Notes: generated by a model from the sequence alone, not told the origin. Shown: positions 28,520 to 37,214, numbered from the stretch's first letter. The stretch is DNA of 39,726 nt from Rubrivivax sp. SCN 71-131 (GCA_001724995.1 MEFD01000002.1:1-39726); one strand, 5' to 3'. Numbers and translations: made by a program.

Positions 28520-29524
28520 TCATCCGGCGCCCCGCCGCACCCAGGTCCAGGGCCGGAACAGGCGCTCGCGGCCGACGAGCATCAGCAGCACGAGGAAGAG
28601 GCCGATCCAGAAGGTCCAGTACTGCGTCGTCACCGACGAGATCAGGTCATGCAGCACCTTGAACGCCACCGCGCCGATGAGCCCGCCCCAGAGCCAGCCG
28701 GCGCCGCCGATGATCAGCGTCGTCATGACGTCGGCGCTGCGGTGGAAATCGAGCACGTCCAGGCTGGCGAAGCCGGTGGTCTGCGAAAGCAGCGCCCCGG
28801 CGCTTCCGGCGAGCGCCGAACCCACGGTGTAGACGGCCGCCAGGCGCGCGTTGACGCTCATTCCCAGCGCCTGCAGGCGCAGCCGGTTGTCGCGCAGCGC
28901 CTGCATCGACACGCCCAGCGGCGAATGCACGATGCGCCGCATGAGAACGAAGGCGACGAAGAGCACCGCCAGCGAATAGAACGAGGCCACGCGCCCGGCG
29001 AGGTCGAACTCGAAGCGCCCGAGCAGCGGCCCCATCACCACGCCCTGCAGGCCGTCGGCGCCGCCGGTGAACTCGCCGAACTGGTTCGCCAGTTCGTACA
29101 GCACGAGCGCGATCCCCATGGTCACCATCAAGCGCGTGAGGTCGGTGCCGCGCACGATCATCGGGCTCGTCAGCAGCCCCAGCACCGCGCCCAGCGCCGT
29201 CCCTACCGCGAGCCCGACCAGCGGATCGGGCATCACGTGCTTGGCGAACAGCGCGGCGCCGTAGGCGCCGACGCCGAAGTAGGCGGCGTGGCCCAGCGAG
29301 ACGATGCCGGCGTAGCCGAGGATCAGGTCCAGCGAGAGCGCGAACAGCGCCAGGATGGCGATCTCGTTGATGAGCGCGCCATGTTGCGCGAAGACGAAGG
29401 GCGTGGCGGCGATCAGCAGCCACAGCGCGTATTCCCAGGGGCGCCATTTCGTCGGCGCCAGCAGCAGCGCCGCGCCCTGCGTCGGCGCCGCGTCCGTCGA
29501 CTTCGAAGCCGCCGCGTTCTTCAT
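28520..29524 (-). CDS. livM: Branched-chain-type ABC transporter permease (LivM)
   Basis: The 334-residue permease has about eight to ten hydrophobic segments, including YALWLLIAATPFVFA, LILGYAGIVSLGHAAYFGVG (a LivM hallmark), SPLGVSMQALRDNRLRLQAL as the cytoplasmic coupling loop, and FWIGLFLVLLMLVG at the end. ATG 29524 overlaps the livH stop (ATGA). A short hydrophilic N-terminal extension precedes the first membrane segment. Confidence 0.94.
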   Translation of the reverse strand: MKNAAASKSTDAAPTQGAALLLAPTKWRPWEYALWLLIAATPFVFAQHGALINEIAILALFALSLDLILGYAGIVSLGHAAYFGVGAYGAALFAKHVMPDPLVGLAVGTALGAVLGLLTSPMIVRGTDLTRLMVTMGIALVLYELANQFGEFTGGADGLQGVVMGPLLGRFEFDLAGRVASFYSLAVLFVAFVLMRRIVHSPLGVSMQALRDNRLRLQALGMSVNARLAAVYTVGSALAGSAGALLSQTTGFASLDVLDFHRSADVMTTLIIGGAGWLWGGLIGAVAFKVLHDLISSVTTQYWTFWIGLFLVLLMLVGRERLFRPWTWVRRGAG

Positions 29525-30393
29525 TTGCGCGCCATGGTCGAGAACAGGCCCTGCGGCCGCCACAGCAGGATCGCGATCATCAGGCCGTAGACGATGAAGC
29601 CGCCGAGCTTGGGAACGTAGTACTTGCCGAACACGTCGGCCAGGCCCAGCAGCAGCGCCGCCACCAGCGGGCCGGTGATCGAACTCGTGCCGCCGACCGA
29701 GCACACGATGAGGAAATAGACCATGAACTTGAACGGGAAGCTCGGGTCCAGGCCGAGCACGTCCACGCCCAAGGCGCCGCCCAAGCCGGCCAGGCCCGAA
29801 CCGAAGGCGAAGGTGAGCAGAAAGACGCGATCGACCGGGATGCCGAGCCCGGCGGCCACGCGTGGATCGTCCACCGCCGCACGCAGCCGGCTGCCGAAGC
29901 GCGTGAAGGCGAGGATGCCCTGCAGCGCCAGCGCCAGCGCGACGCAGACGACGACGATGAAGAGCCGGTAGCGGCCCATGCCCAGCATCCAGTCGCCGCT
30001 GCCGAGTTCGATGCGTCCGCTGAGCCAGCCCGGCGTCTGCACGTTGACCTGCTGCGAGCCCATGACGTAGTCGACCGCGGCCACCGCCATGAAGGTCAGC
30101 CCGATCGAGAACAGCACCTGGTCGAGGTGCGGGCGCTTGTACATCGGCCGGTAGAGCGTCCGTTCGGCGAGCGCACCGACCAGCGCCGCGACGACGAAGG
30201 CCGCGGGCAGGCAGGCCAGGAAGGGCCAGCCCTGCTGCCGCATCAGCACCACGAGCACGTAGCCGCCCACCATCGCGAAAGCCCCATGCGCGAGGTTGAT
30301 GAAGTTCATCAAGCCCATGGTCACGGCCAGGCCGAGCGACAGCACGAACAGCAGCATGCCGTACGCGATGCCGTCGAAGAGCAGGGTCAGCAT
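29521..30393 (-). CDS. livH: Branched-chain-type ABC transporter permease (LivH)
   Basis: The 290-residue permease starts MLTLLFDGIAYGMLLFVLSLGLAVTMGLMNFINLAHGAF, the LivH hallmark with NLAHG. It has further hydrophobic segments and the coupling loop FTRFGSRLRAAVDDPRVAAGLGI. It lies 48 bp after livK and overlaps livM. Confidence 0.94.
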   Translation of the reverse strand: MLTLLFDGIAYGMLLFVLSLGLAVTMGLMNFINLAHGAFAMVGGYVLVVLMRQQGWPFLACLPAAFVVAALVGALAERTLYRPMYKRPHLDQVLFSIGLTFMAVAAVDYVMGSQQVNVQTPGWLSGRIELGSGDWMLGMGRYRLFIVVVCVALALALQGILAFTRFGSRLRAAVDDPRVAAGLGIPVDRVFLLTFAFGSGLAGLGGALGVDVLGLDPSFPFKFMVYFLIVCSVGGTSSITGPLVAALLLGLADVFGKYYVPKLGGFIVYGLMIAILLWRPQGLFSTMARK

Positions 30394-30441
30394 CGGCCGA
30401 TCGATGGCTCGGGCGCGGGGCCTCGCTGTCGCGCTTGGCGC

Positions 30442-31614
30442 TTACTTCTGCTTGCCCGGGTCCTTCATCGCCTTGATGACGTCGAACTCGACGTTCCAGA
30501 GCTGGCCGTCCTTCTTCTCGACCTTGCGGATGTAGACGTCCTGCACGATGTCGCGCGTCTGCGCGTCGATCAGCACCGGGCCGCGCGGGCTCTCGAAGAT
30601 CTGGCCCTTCATTCCCGCCAGCAGCGCTTCGCCGCCGGCACCCTTGCTGGCTTCCAGCGCCTTGTAGATGATGCGCATGCCGTCGTAGCCGCCCATGGCC
30701 ATGAAGTTGGGGCGGAACTTGTTGGCGGCCATGAAGTCGGCGACGAACTTCTTGTTCATGGCGCTCGGGTGGTCGGCCGAGTAGTGGTGCGAACTGATGA
30801 CGCCCAGCGCGACATCGCCCATGTCGGCGAGTTGGTCGTCGTCGGTCACGTCGCCGGTGGCGATCAGGCGCACGCCGGCCTTGTCCAGCCCGCGCTCGCC
30901 GAACTGCTTCATGAACGCCGCGCCCTGACCCGAAGGCAGGAAGACGAACAGCGCCTCGGGCTTGGCGTCGCGCACCTTCTGCAGCACGGGGGCGAAATCG
31001 GGCGCGCGCAGCGGCGTGCGCAGCTTCTCCAGCACCTGGCCGCCGTTGAGCGTGACGCGCTCGGCGAAGTACTTCTCGGCGTCGAAGCCGGGACCGTAAT
31101 CGGCCACCAGCGTCACGGTGCGCTTGATGTTGTTCTTGTGCGCCCATTCGGCGATGGCCACGGCCACCTGCGGCAGCGTGAAGCTGCTGCGCACGACGAA
31201 GGGCGAAGCCTCGGTGATCGACGAGGTCGCCGCCGCCATCACCACCAGCGGCGTCTTGCTCTGCGTGGCGATCGGCGCCACCGCCATCGCCGAAGGCGTG
31301 ATCCCCATGCCGGCGAGCGCGACCACCTTGTCGTTGACGACCAGCTCCTGCGCCAGGCGGCGCGTCTGGTCCGGCAGGCTCTGGTCATCCTTGACGATGA
31401 CCTCCACCGTCTTGCCCGCGACCTTGCTGCCGTGCTGCGCCACCCACAGCTTGACGGCCGCGTCGAGCTGGCGGCCGGTGGAGGCCTGCGCTCCGGTCAT
31501 CGGCAGGATGACGCCGATCTTCACGGTATCGGACTGGGCCCGGGCCGGCGTCATGACGAAAGCCGCGGCAGCCGCGGCGAGCAAGGTCAGCAATCGGGTG
31601 CGGCGCGTCTTCAT
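30442..31614 (-). CDS. livK: Periplasmic substrate-binding protein of the liv-type transporter
   Basis: The 390-residue protein has a signal peptide (TRLLTLLAAAAAAFVMTPARA, cut probably after ARA) and the type I periplasmic binding fold: VKIGVILPMTGAQASTGRQ, IVKDDQSLPDQTRRLAQELV, TLVADYGPGFDAEKYF and AMGGYDGMRIIYKALEA. Family members bind amino acids, aromatics or other small molecules, so the symbol indicates the family only. It lies 97 bp downstream of the MetE-like gene on the same strand, which suggests the ligand is linked to methyl metabolism. Confidence 0.88.
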   Translation of the reverse strand: MKTRRTRLLTLLAAAAAAFVMTPARAQSDTVKIGVILPMTGAQASTGRQLDAAVKLWVAQHGSKVAGKTVEVIVKDDQSLPDQTRRLAQELVVNDKVVALAGMGITPSAMAVAPIATQSKTPLVVMAAATSSITEASPFVVRSSFTLPQVAVAIAEWAHKNNIKRTVTLVADYGPGFDAEKYFAERVTLNGGQVLEKLRTPLRAPDFAPVLQKVRDAKPEALFVFLPSGQGAAFMKQFGERGLDKAGVRLIATGDVTDDDQLADMGDVALGVISSHHYSADHPSAMNKKFVADFMAANKFRPNFMAMGGYDGMRIIYKALEASKGAGGEALLAGMKGQIFESPRGPVLIDAQTRDIVQDVYIRKVEKKDGQLWNVEFDVIKAMKDPGKQK

Positions 31615-31711
31615 CGGCTCGTCTCCTGGTTTCGGGTCATGTTCGGGGATCGAATACGGGGGGTCGGATGCGGGAGCGGACGCAGAGACAGCCCGGCGCC
31701 GCGATCCCGGC

Positions 31712-32830
31712 TCAGGACCAGACTTCGCGCGCGGTCTCGACCACCAGCGCCAGCTTGCGGCGCTGGTCCTCGACGGCGATGTTGTTGCCGTGCACGGTGC
31801 TGGAGAAGCCGCACTGCGGGCTCAGCGCCAGTTGCTCCAGCGGTGCGTACTTGGCGGCCTCGTCGATGCGGCGCTTGAGGTCGTCCTTGCTCTCCAGCTT
31901 GCCGAACTTGGTGGTCACCAGCCCGAGCACGACGATCTTGCCCGGCTTCAGGTGGCGCAGCGGCCGGAAGTCACCCGAGCGATCGTCGTCGTACTCCATG
32001 AAGAAGGCGTCGAGCTGCATCTCCGACAACAACGCCTGCGCCACCGGCTCGTAGTTGCCGGCCGCGGCGTGGGTGCTCTTGAAGTTGCCGCGGCAAAGGT
32101 GCATCGCCAGCGTCATTCCCGCGGGCTTGCGCGCCACCACCTTGTTGATGAAGGCGGCATAGCGGTGCGGCAGTTCGTCCGGGTCGTCGCCGCGCTGGCG
32201 CGCGGCCTCGCGCATGCGCTCGTCGCACAGGTAGGCCATGTTGGTGTCGTCCATCTGCACGTAGCGGCAGCCGGCCTCGTACAGGCTCTTCAGTTCGGCG
32301 CCATAGGCGTCGGCGACATCGTCGTAGAAGACCGGATCGAGCTCGGGATAGGCCTCGCGGCTGATGCCCGCGCGGCCGCCGCGGAAATGCAGCATGGTCG
32401 GGCTGGGGATGGTCACCTTGGGCGTCATTCCCGGCGCCACCTGGCTCTTCAGGTAGTTGAAGTCGGCGAGCTGGATGTCCTTGGCGTGGCGCACCTTGTC
32501 GACGACGCGTATCACCGGCGGCGCCAGCTCCTCGCTGCCGTCGGGCTTCTTCACGGTCACCGGGATGTCGGTCTTGACGCCGCCCAGCTGTTCGAGGAAA
32601 TCGATGTGGAAGTAGGTGCGGCGGAACTCGCCGTCGGTGATGCTCTGCAGCCCCACGTCCTGCTGGAAGCGGACGATCTCGCCGATGGCCCGATCCTCGA
32701 CCGCGCGCAGCCCCTCGGCGCTCAGGCTCTTCTTGACGAAGTGCTGCTCGCGCGCCTCCAGCAGATAGCCGGGGCGCAGGAAGCTGCCGACGTGATCGGC
32801 CCGATACGGAGGGGTGGTGCGCATCGTCAT
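31712..32830 (-). CDS. MetE C-terminal-like (cobalamin-independent) methyltransferase
   Basis: The 372-residue protein corresponds to the catalytic barrel of cobalamin-independent methionine synthase (COG0620, YxjG-like), without the MetE N-terminal domain. It starts RADHVGSFLRPGYLLEAR, has ITDGEFRRTYFHIDFL, VQMDDTNMAYLCDERMRE, the zinc ligand pair in AMHLCRGNF (His-x-Cys) and the third Cys in LALSPQCGFSST. It may transfer a methyl group to homocysteine or act on another thiol; the family is diverse. ATG 32830 or 32824 are the possible starts. It is divergent from the corrinoid operon and precedes livK. Confidence 0.85.
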   Translation of the reverse strand: MTMRTTPPYRADHVGSFLRPGYLLEAREQHFVKKSLSAEGLRAVEDRAIGEIVRFQQDVGLQSITDGEFRRTYFHIDFLEQLGGVKTDIPVTVKKPDGSEELAPPVIRVVDKVRHAKDIQLADFNYLKSQVAPGMTPKVTIPSPTMLHFRGGRAGISREAYPELDPVFYDDVADAYGAELKSLYEAGCRYVQMDDTNMAYLCDERMREAARQRGDDPDELPHRYAAFINKVVARKPAGMTLAMHLCRGNFKSTHAAAGNYEPVAQALLSEMQLDAFFMEYDDDRSGDFRPLRHLKPGKIVVLGLVTTKFGKLESKDDLKRRIDEAAKYAPLEQLALSPQCGFSSTVHGNNIAVEDQRRKLALVVETAREVWS

Positions 32831-32940
32831 CTTTCGGGGACCTGGGGCAAGCAAGGGTCGAACCGGACGCTGATCCCGGATTCCGGCGCCGTCCGGCGCG
32901 GTCCGCCTCGATCCGTCGGCCGCATGAACGATGGAATTCT

Positions 32941-32960
32941 GGATTCAATGTATTGGATCC
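32941..32960. promoter_or_regulatory. Candidate operator 1, GGATCC-type inverted repeat
   Basis: GGATTCAAT, a 2-base spacer, then ATTGGATCC: arms match at 8 of 9 positions. It sits in the 275-bp divergent region on the side of the MetE-like gene, and shares the GGAT(T/C)CAA core with site 2. Confidence 0.6.
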
Positions 32961-33028
32961 CATTAAGGAGATACCCTGACTCGGCGAGATAGAACGGGCC
33001 AAAGTTTGCGCATAGTCAAAACCAGCCA

Positions 33029-33056
33029 TTGCCTGCCATTTCCTGACGGCTATGAT
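33029..33056 (+). promoter_or_regulatory. Candidate promoter of the corrinoid operon
   Basis: TTGCCT (33029-33034), a 16-base gap and TATGAT (33051-33056) resemble a sigma-70 promoter. The predicted start, near 33063, falls inside operator 2, as expected for repression. Prediction only. Confidence 0.5.
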
Positions 33057-33061
33057 GCATT

Positions 33062-33083
33062 CGGGATCCAATTTGGGATCCCG
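33062..33083. promoter_or_regulatory. Candidate operator 2, perfect GGATCC inverted repeat
   Basis: CGGGATCC, a 6-base AT-rich spacer and GGATCCCG form a perfect 8-bp-arm inverted repeat that overlaps the predicted transcription start. An AAGGAG ribosome site and the MetVF start follow. The regulator is not encoded in the window. Confidence 0.65.
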
Positions 33084-33105
33084 TAACAAGGAGCGAAGCC
33101 GGACG

Positions 33106-34554
33106 ATGAGGGCCCTGCGCAACTGGTCCGTGCGCCATGCGAGCGCTCTGTGGCGGCTGTATCGCCACTTGGCCGCCCGGGCCCCGGCGCTGCATGGCGT
33201 CGTGCGCAGCGTCGGAGCGGCGCGCGTCGAACGCCTGCTGGCGCCGGTGGAGCGCCAGTTGAAAGGCGCCTTCTTCGACTGCCGCATGTGCGGCGACTGC
33301 CGCCTGTCGTCGACCGGCATGGCCTGCCCGATGGGCTGCGGCAAGCAGATGCGCAACGGCCCCTGCGGCGGCGTGCGCGCCGACGGCGGCTGCGAAGTGC
33401 ATCCCGAGATGCGCTGCGTCTGGCTCGACGCCACCGAGGGCGACCTTCGCATCGACCCCAAGCACACGCCGACCTGGACGCAGCGCGTGCCGGCGCTCGA
33501 CTGGCGGCTGCAAGGTCGCTCGACCTGGCTGCAGGCGATCACGGTCTCGCGCCGCGCCGAACCCGAGCCGGGGCCGGGATCGCCCGCTTCGGCTGCGCCG
33601 GCAGCGGCAGCGCAGGAGGCGGTGAGCGCGCTCGAGCGCGCCTGCCGCGCCTGGCACGCGCAGCGGCGCTTCATCGTCACGGTCGAGATCGCGCCGCCCG
33701 ACTCGCCCGACCCGCAGCCGCTGATCGAGCGCGCGCGGCGCTTTCACGGCCTCGTCGACGCCATCAACATCACCGACGGCGCCGGCGCCAACTGCCACAT
33801 GTCGAGCGTCGCCGCGGCCTCGGTGCTCACGGCGGCAGGAATCGAGCCGGTATGCCAGGTCGGCTGTCGCGACCGCAACCGCATCGCCGTCCAGGGCGAC
33901 GTCCTCGGCGCCGCCGCGCTGGGCGTGCGCAACGTACTCTGCCTGACCGGCGACGACGTGAGCCAGGGCGACCATCCGCAGGCCAAGCCGGTGTTCGACC
34001 TCGATGCCGTCAACCTGCTGCACATCCTGCGCGGCATGCGCGACGAGGCACGCTACGCCTCGGGCCGGCCGCTCGAGCAGGCGCCGCGCCTGTTCCTCGG
34101 CGCCACCGCCAACCCCTTCGTCGCGCCCTTCGCCGAACGCGTGGCCAACCTCGAACGCAAGATCGACGCCGGCGCGCGCTTCATCCAGACCCAGTTCTGC
34201 TTCGACCTCGGCCTGCTCGAGGACTTCATGCGTGCGGTACGCGCGCGCGGCCTGCACGAGCGCGCCGCCGTCATCGTCGGCGTCGGCACCCTGCCCAGCG
34301 CCAAGGCGCTGCGCTGGATGGCCGACCACGTTCCCGGCGTGCGCGTTCCCGAAGCGGTCACCGAACGCATCGCCGCCGCCGCCGACCCGCGCGCCGAAGG
34401 CGTGCGCGTGGCGGTGGAGACGATTCACGCGCTGCGCCGCATCGAAGGCGTTGCCGGCGTGCACCTGATGGGCCACCGCAACGAGGCGACGCTGGCCCGC
34501 ATCATCGTCGACGCCGGCCTGCGCACGCCGCGCGTCGAAACCGAGATCGCCTGA
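33106..34554 (+). CDS. Methylenetetrahydrofolate reductase fusion (MetV-like Cys-rich domain + MetF)
   Basis: The 482-residue protein has a Cys-rich N-terminal domain like MetV of acetogens: cysteines at 59, 62, 65, 74, 78, 87, 96 and 104 in CRMCGDC, CPMGCGKQM and NGPCGGVRADGGCE. From about residue 185 it is a MetF barrel: FIVTVEIAPPDSPDP, AINITDGAGANCHMSS, LCLTGDDVSQGDHP, FLGATANPF and FIQTQFCFDLG. It interconverts methyl-THF and methylene-THF; beside the demethylase genes I infer the oxidative direction. ATG 33106 has AAGGAG 12 bases upstream. The cysteine domain may hold iron-sulfur or zinc sites; this cannot be decided from sequence. Confidence 0.9.
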   Translation: MRALRNWSVRHASALWRLYRHLAARAPALHGVVRSVGAARVERLLAPVERQLKGAFFDCRMCGDCRLSSTGMACPMGCGKQMRNGPCGGVRADGGCEVHPEMRCVWLDATEGDLRIDPKHTPTWTQRVPALDWRLQGRSTWLQAITVSRRAEPEPGPGSPASAAPAAAAQEAVSALERACRAWHAQRRFIVTVEIAPPDSPDPQPLIERARRFHGLVDAINITDGAGANCHMSSVAAASVLTAAGIEPVCQVGCRDRNRIAVQGDVLGAAALGVRNVLCLTGDDVSQGDHPQAKPVFDLDAVNLLHILRGMRDEARYASGRPLEQAPRLFLGATANPFVAPFAERVANLERKIDAGARFIQTQFCFDLGLLEDFMRAVRARGLHERAAVIVGVGTLPSAKALRWMADHVPGVRVPEAVTERIAAAADPRAEGVRVAVETIHALRRIEGVAGVHLMGHRNEATLARIIVDAGLRTPRVETEIA

Positions 34555-34582
34555 CCCAGACCCCAACCGGAGACGCAACGCG

Positions 34583-35248
34583 ATGAGCACCGACAACTGG
34601 ACCGACGAGGAACGCCAGCTCGTGCATTGGCTGGCCGACATGAACGAGGACGACGCGTTGCCGCTGGCGCGCTCGATGCTGCTGGAGCGCGGCATCGACC
34701 CCATGCGCGTACTCGACCTGTGCCGCGCGGCGATGGACATCGTCGGCAAGCGCTTCGAGGAGGGCGAGTACTTCCTGCCCGAACTGGTGCTGGCCGGCGA
34801 GATGCTGGACACCATCGGCGCGGTCGCCAAGCCCTTGATCAAGGCCGGCGGCGGCGCCGCGGCGACGCATGGCCGCGTGCTCATCGGCACCGTGCACGGC
34901 GACCTGCACGACATCGGCAAGAACATCGTCAGCTTCATGCTCGACATCAACGGCTTCGAGGTCAAGGACATCGGCATCGACGTGCCGGTGCAGAAGTTCA
35001 TCGACGAGATCAAGGCCTTCAAGCCCGACGTCGTCGGCCTCTCGGGCTTCCTCACGCTGGCCTTCGACTCGATGAAGGAGACGATCGCGGCATTCGACGG
35101 CGCGGGCCTGCGCAAGGATTTCAAGGTCATGGTCGGCGGCGGCCAGATCGACGAGACCGTGCGCGCCTACACCGGCGCCGACGCCTTCGGCGTCAATGCC
35201 GTCGAAGCCGTCGGCCTGTGCCGCGGCTGGATGGGGGTGGCGGCATGA
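34583..35248 (+). CDS. Corrinoid-binding methyltransferase protein (MtaC/MtvC-like)
   Basis: The 221-residue protein has the helical cap (residues about 1-90, VGKRFEEGEYFLPELVLAGEML) and a Rossmann-like B12 domain (95-215) with the base-off cobalamin motif D107-x-H109-x-x-G112 in GTVHGDLHDIGKNIV, then GLSGFLTLAF and VMVGGGQID. It carries the methyl group between the two methyltransferases. GGAG lies about a dozen bases before the ATG. The stop overlaps the next start (ATGA). Confidence 0.95.
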   Translation: MSTDNWTDEERQLVHWLADMNEDDALPLARSMLLERGIDPMRVLDLCRAAMDIVGKRFEEGEYFLPELVLAGEMLDTIGAVAKPLIKAGGGAAATHGRVLIGTVHGDLHDIGKNIVSFMLDINGFEVKDIGIDVPVQKFIDEIKAFKPDVVGLSGFLTLAFDSMKETIAAFDGAGLRKDFKVMVGGGQIDETVRAYTGADAFGVNAVEAVGLCRGWMGVAA

Positions 35249-36519
35249 CGGCGACCATCGGCCCCTACCCGCAGAGCGAGGCCGCCAAGGCCGCGTACGA
35301 CGCGCGCCTGGCGCGCATCCTCGCCTGCGTCCGGCTCGAGCAGCCCGACCGCATGCCGGTGGCGATGCAGAGCTTCTTCTGGCCCGCCACCTACGGCGGC
35401 ATCAGCTACAAGGATCTGATGTACGACTACGAGGCGTGCAAACGCGTCTGCCTCGACGCCGTGCTCGATTTCGAGCCCGATGCCGTGTTCCCGCTCGTGA
35501 TGGGAACGGCCGCCGGGCGCGCGCTCGAGAAGCTGGACTTCAAGCAGTTGCAGTGGCCCGGCCATGGCGTCGGCGACATGCAGCCTTTCCAGTACCTGGA
35601 CCGCGAGTACATGTCGGCCGAGGAGTACGACGACTTCCTCTTCGACCCGACGGGCTTCTACATCCACAAGTACCTGCCGCGCGTGGGCGGCGCCTTCGAG
35701 GGCTTCGACAAGCTGCCGGTGTTCCCCGGCATGCACTACTTCCGCCTCGTCGCCGGCATCCGCAACTTCGCGCTGCCCGAGGTGCGCGCCTCCTTCGAGC
35801 GCATCGTCGCCGCGGCCGAGGAGTCGGCGACGATGTTCGGCCATCACGTCGACTGGACGCAGCGCATCGCCGCCGCGGGCTTCCCGCTGGTCAACGGCGT
35901 CAACTCGGTCTCGCCCTACGACTTCATCGCCGACTACTTCCGAGGCGCCACCGGCATGATGAAGGACTTGTACCGGCACCGCGAGAAGCTCAAGCTCGTG
36001 CTCGACAAGGCGGCGGTCTTCCTCACGCGCATGACGATCGCCAACGCCAAGGCGGCCAAGCACCCGATCGTCTTCATCCCGATCCACTGGGCGCCCGATG
36101 CCTTCATGAGCCCGAAGCAGTTCGAGGAATTCTGGTGGCCGCCGTTCCGCCGCATGATGCTGGGCCTGATCGAGGCCGACCTGGTACCGATGCCGCTGTG
36201 GGAGTCGGACTGCACCAAGCGCCTCGAGGTGATCAAGGACATTCCCGCGGGGAAGTGCATCTACTGGTTCGAGCGCACCGACATGGTCAAGGCCTTCGAG
36301 GTGCTGGGCGACCGCGTCGCGCTGCGCGGCAACCTCTCACCCTCGCTGCTGACCACCGGCAAACCCGACGAGGTCGACGCCGCGGTCAAGCGCCTCGTCG
36401 ACGAAGTCTGGCGCAAGGGCGGCAAGCTGATCCTCGACGGCGCCTTCGGCATCCCCGACGAGACGCCGACGCCCAACGTGCGCGCGATGTTCGACGCCGC
36501 GCGCAAGTACGCCGGTTGA
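35245..36519 (+). CDS. Uroporphyrinogen-decarboxylase-family corrinoid methyltransferase (substrate methyltransferase candidate)
   Basis: The 424-residue URO-D-fold protein sits next to the corrinoid protein and most likely moves the methyl group from the substrate to cobalamin. Motifs include LEQPDRMPVAMQSFFWPATYG, RGNLSPSLLTTGKPDEVDAA and DGAFGIPDETPTPNVRAM. It lacks the usual zinc cysteines of MtaA/MtbA: HxC reads H281-W-A283, and the C-terminal Cys position reads GAFG; a Cys appears instead at 323 (WESDC). It may use a different metal site, as proposed for ether-cleaving URO-D methyltransferases. True uroporphyrinogen decarboxylase is unlikely from context. Confidence 0.88.
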   Translation: MTATIGPYPQSEAAKAAYDARLARILACVRLEQPDRMPVAMQSFFWPATYGGISYKDLMYDYEACKRVCLDAVLDFEPDAVFPLVMGTAAGRALEKLDFKQLQWPGHGVGDMQPFQYLDREYMSAEEYDDFLFDPTGFYIHKYLPRVGGAFEGFDKLPVFPGMHYFRLVAGIRNFALPEVRASFERIVAAAEESATMFGHHVDWTQRIAAAGFPLVNGVNSVSPYDFIADYFRGATGMMKDLYRHREKLKLVLDKAAVFLTRMTIANAKAAKHPIVFIPIHWAPDAFMSPKQFEEFWWPPFRRMMLGLIEADLVPMPLWESDCTKRLEVIKDIPAGKCIYWFERTDMVKAFEVLGDRVALRGNLSPSLLTTGKPDEVDAAVKRLVDEVWRKGGKLILDGAFGIPDETPTPNVRAMFDAARKYAG

Positions 36520-36530
36520 AGCCGCAGTCG

Positions 36531-37214
36531 ATGGGCCTGCTGAGCGACATCGATCTCGTGCGCGAGCTGCGCCGCAGCCCGCCGCCGCGCGCCGCGGCCC
36601 TGCGTCCGCGGCTGGCGGCGCTGCGCGACGAGGCGCTGGCGCTGGTGCAGTCCGAGGCGCTGGCCACGCCGCGTGCGATCTGGCGCTTCGCCGCACTCGA
36701 TGCCGCCCCCGACGTTGAGGGAACGCTGCGCATCGAGGGGCGCAGGCTGGACGCGCCGCGGCTGGTCCCGGTGAGCGGCCGCCTCACCGCCGTGGCCTGC
36801 GCCGTGTGCACGCTCGGCCCGGCGCTGGAAAGGCGCGTGGCGCTCCTGTTCGCCGAACGCCGCGCTTCGCTCGCCGTCGCGCTCGACGGCGTCGGCAACG
36901 AACTGCTGTTCGCGCTCTCGCGCCGCACCCAGGATCGCATGCTCGCCCAGGCGCGCCGCCAGCGCCTGAGCGTGGCCGGGGAGCTGCGTGCCGGCGATCC
37001 CGGCCTGGCGCTGCAGGCGCAGCGCACCGTGCTCGATCTGGCGGGGGCATGGGCGATCGGCGTCGAGCTGACGTCCGCGCTGATGATGCATCCGGTCAAG
37101 TCGACCTCGGTGCTGCAGGGCGTCGGCGTCGATCTGCCGCGGCAGGCCTGGTCGCGCTGCGACGAGTGCCGCTCGCGCGCGCGTTGCGCGCTTGTCGCCG
37201 AGGCCGCCGCATGA
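36531..37214 (+). CDS. MetH activation-domain-like protein with C-terminal Cys cluster
   Basis: The product (227 aa) resembles the vitamin-B12-dependent methionine synthase activation domain seen as stand-alone proteins in corrinoid operons: ACAVCTLGPALERRVALLF, VALDGVGNELLFAL, and HPVKSTSVLQGVGVDLPR. The C-terminus has C-x2-C-x5-C (CDECRSRARC), which the MetH domain lacks and which might bind iron-sulfur or zinc. A TTG at 36516 overlapping the previous stop (TTGA) would add five residues. The next gene overlaps by four bases. I infer a role in reactivation or binding of the oxidised corrinoid protein. Confidence 0.78.
   Translation: MGLLSDIDLVRELRRSPPPRAAALRPRLAALRDEALALVQSEALATPRAIWRFAALDAAPDVEGTLRIEGRRLDAPRLVPVSGRLTAVACAVCTLGPALERRVALLFAERRASLAVALDGVGNELLFALSRRTQDRMLAQARRQRLSVAGELRAGDPGLALQAQRTVLDLAGAWAIGVELTSALMMHPVKSTSVLQGVGVDLPRQAWSRCDECRSRARCALVAEAAA

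Noticed and set aside
32855..33105. Cobalamin riboswitch upstream of the corrinoid operon
   Set aside because: I looked for a B12-box-like GCCACTG and flanking stems and saw none; the region holds inverted repeats instead.
35245..36519. True uroporphyrinogen decarboxylase (HemE)
   Set aside because: It overlaps a corrinoid protein gene and lies among methyl-transfer genes; the motif pattern fits the methyltransferase branch.
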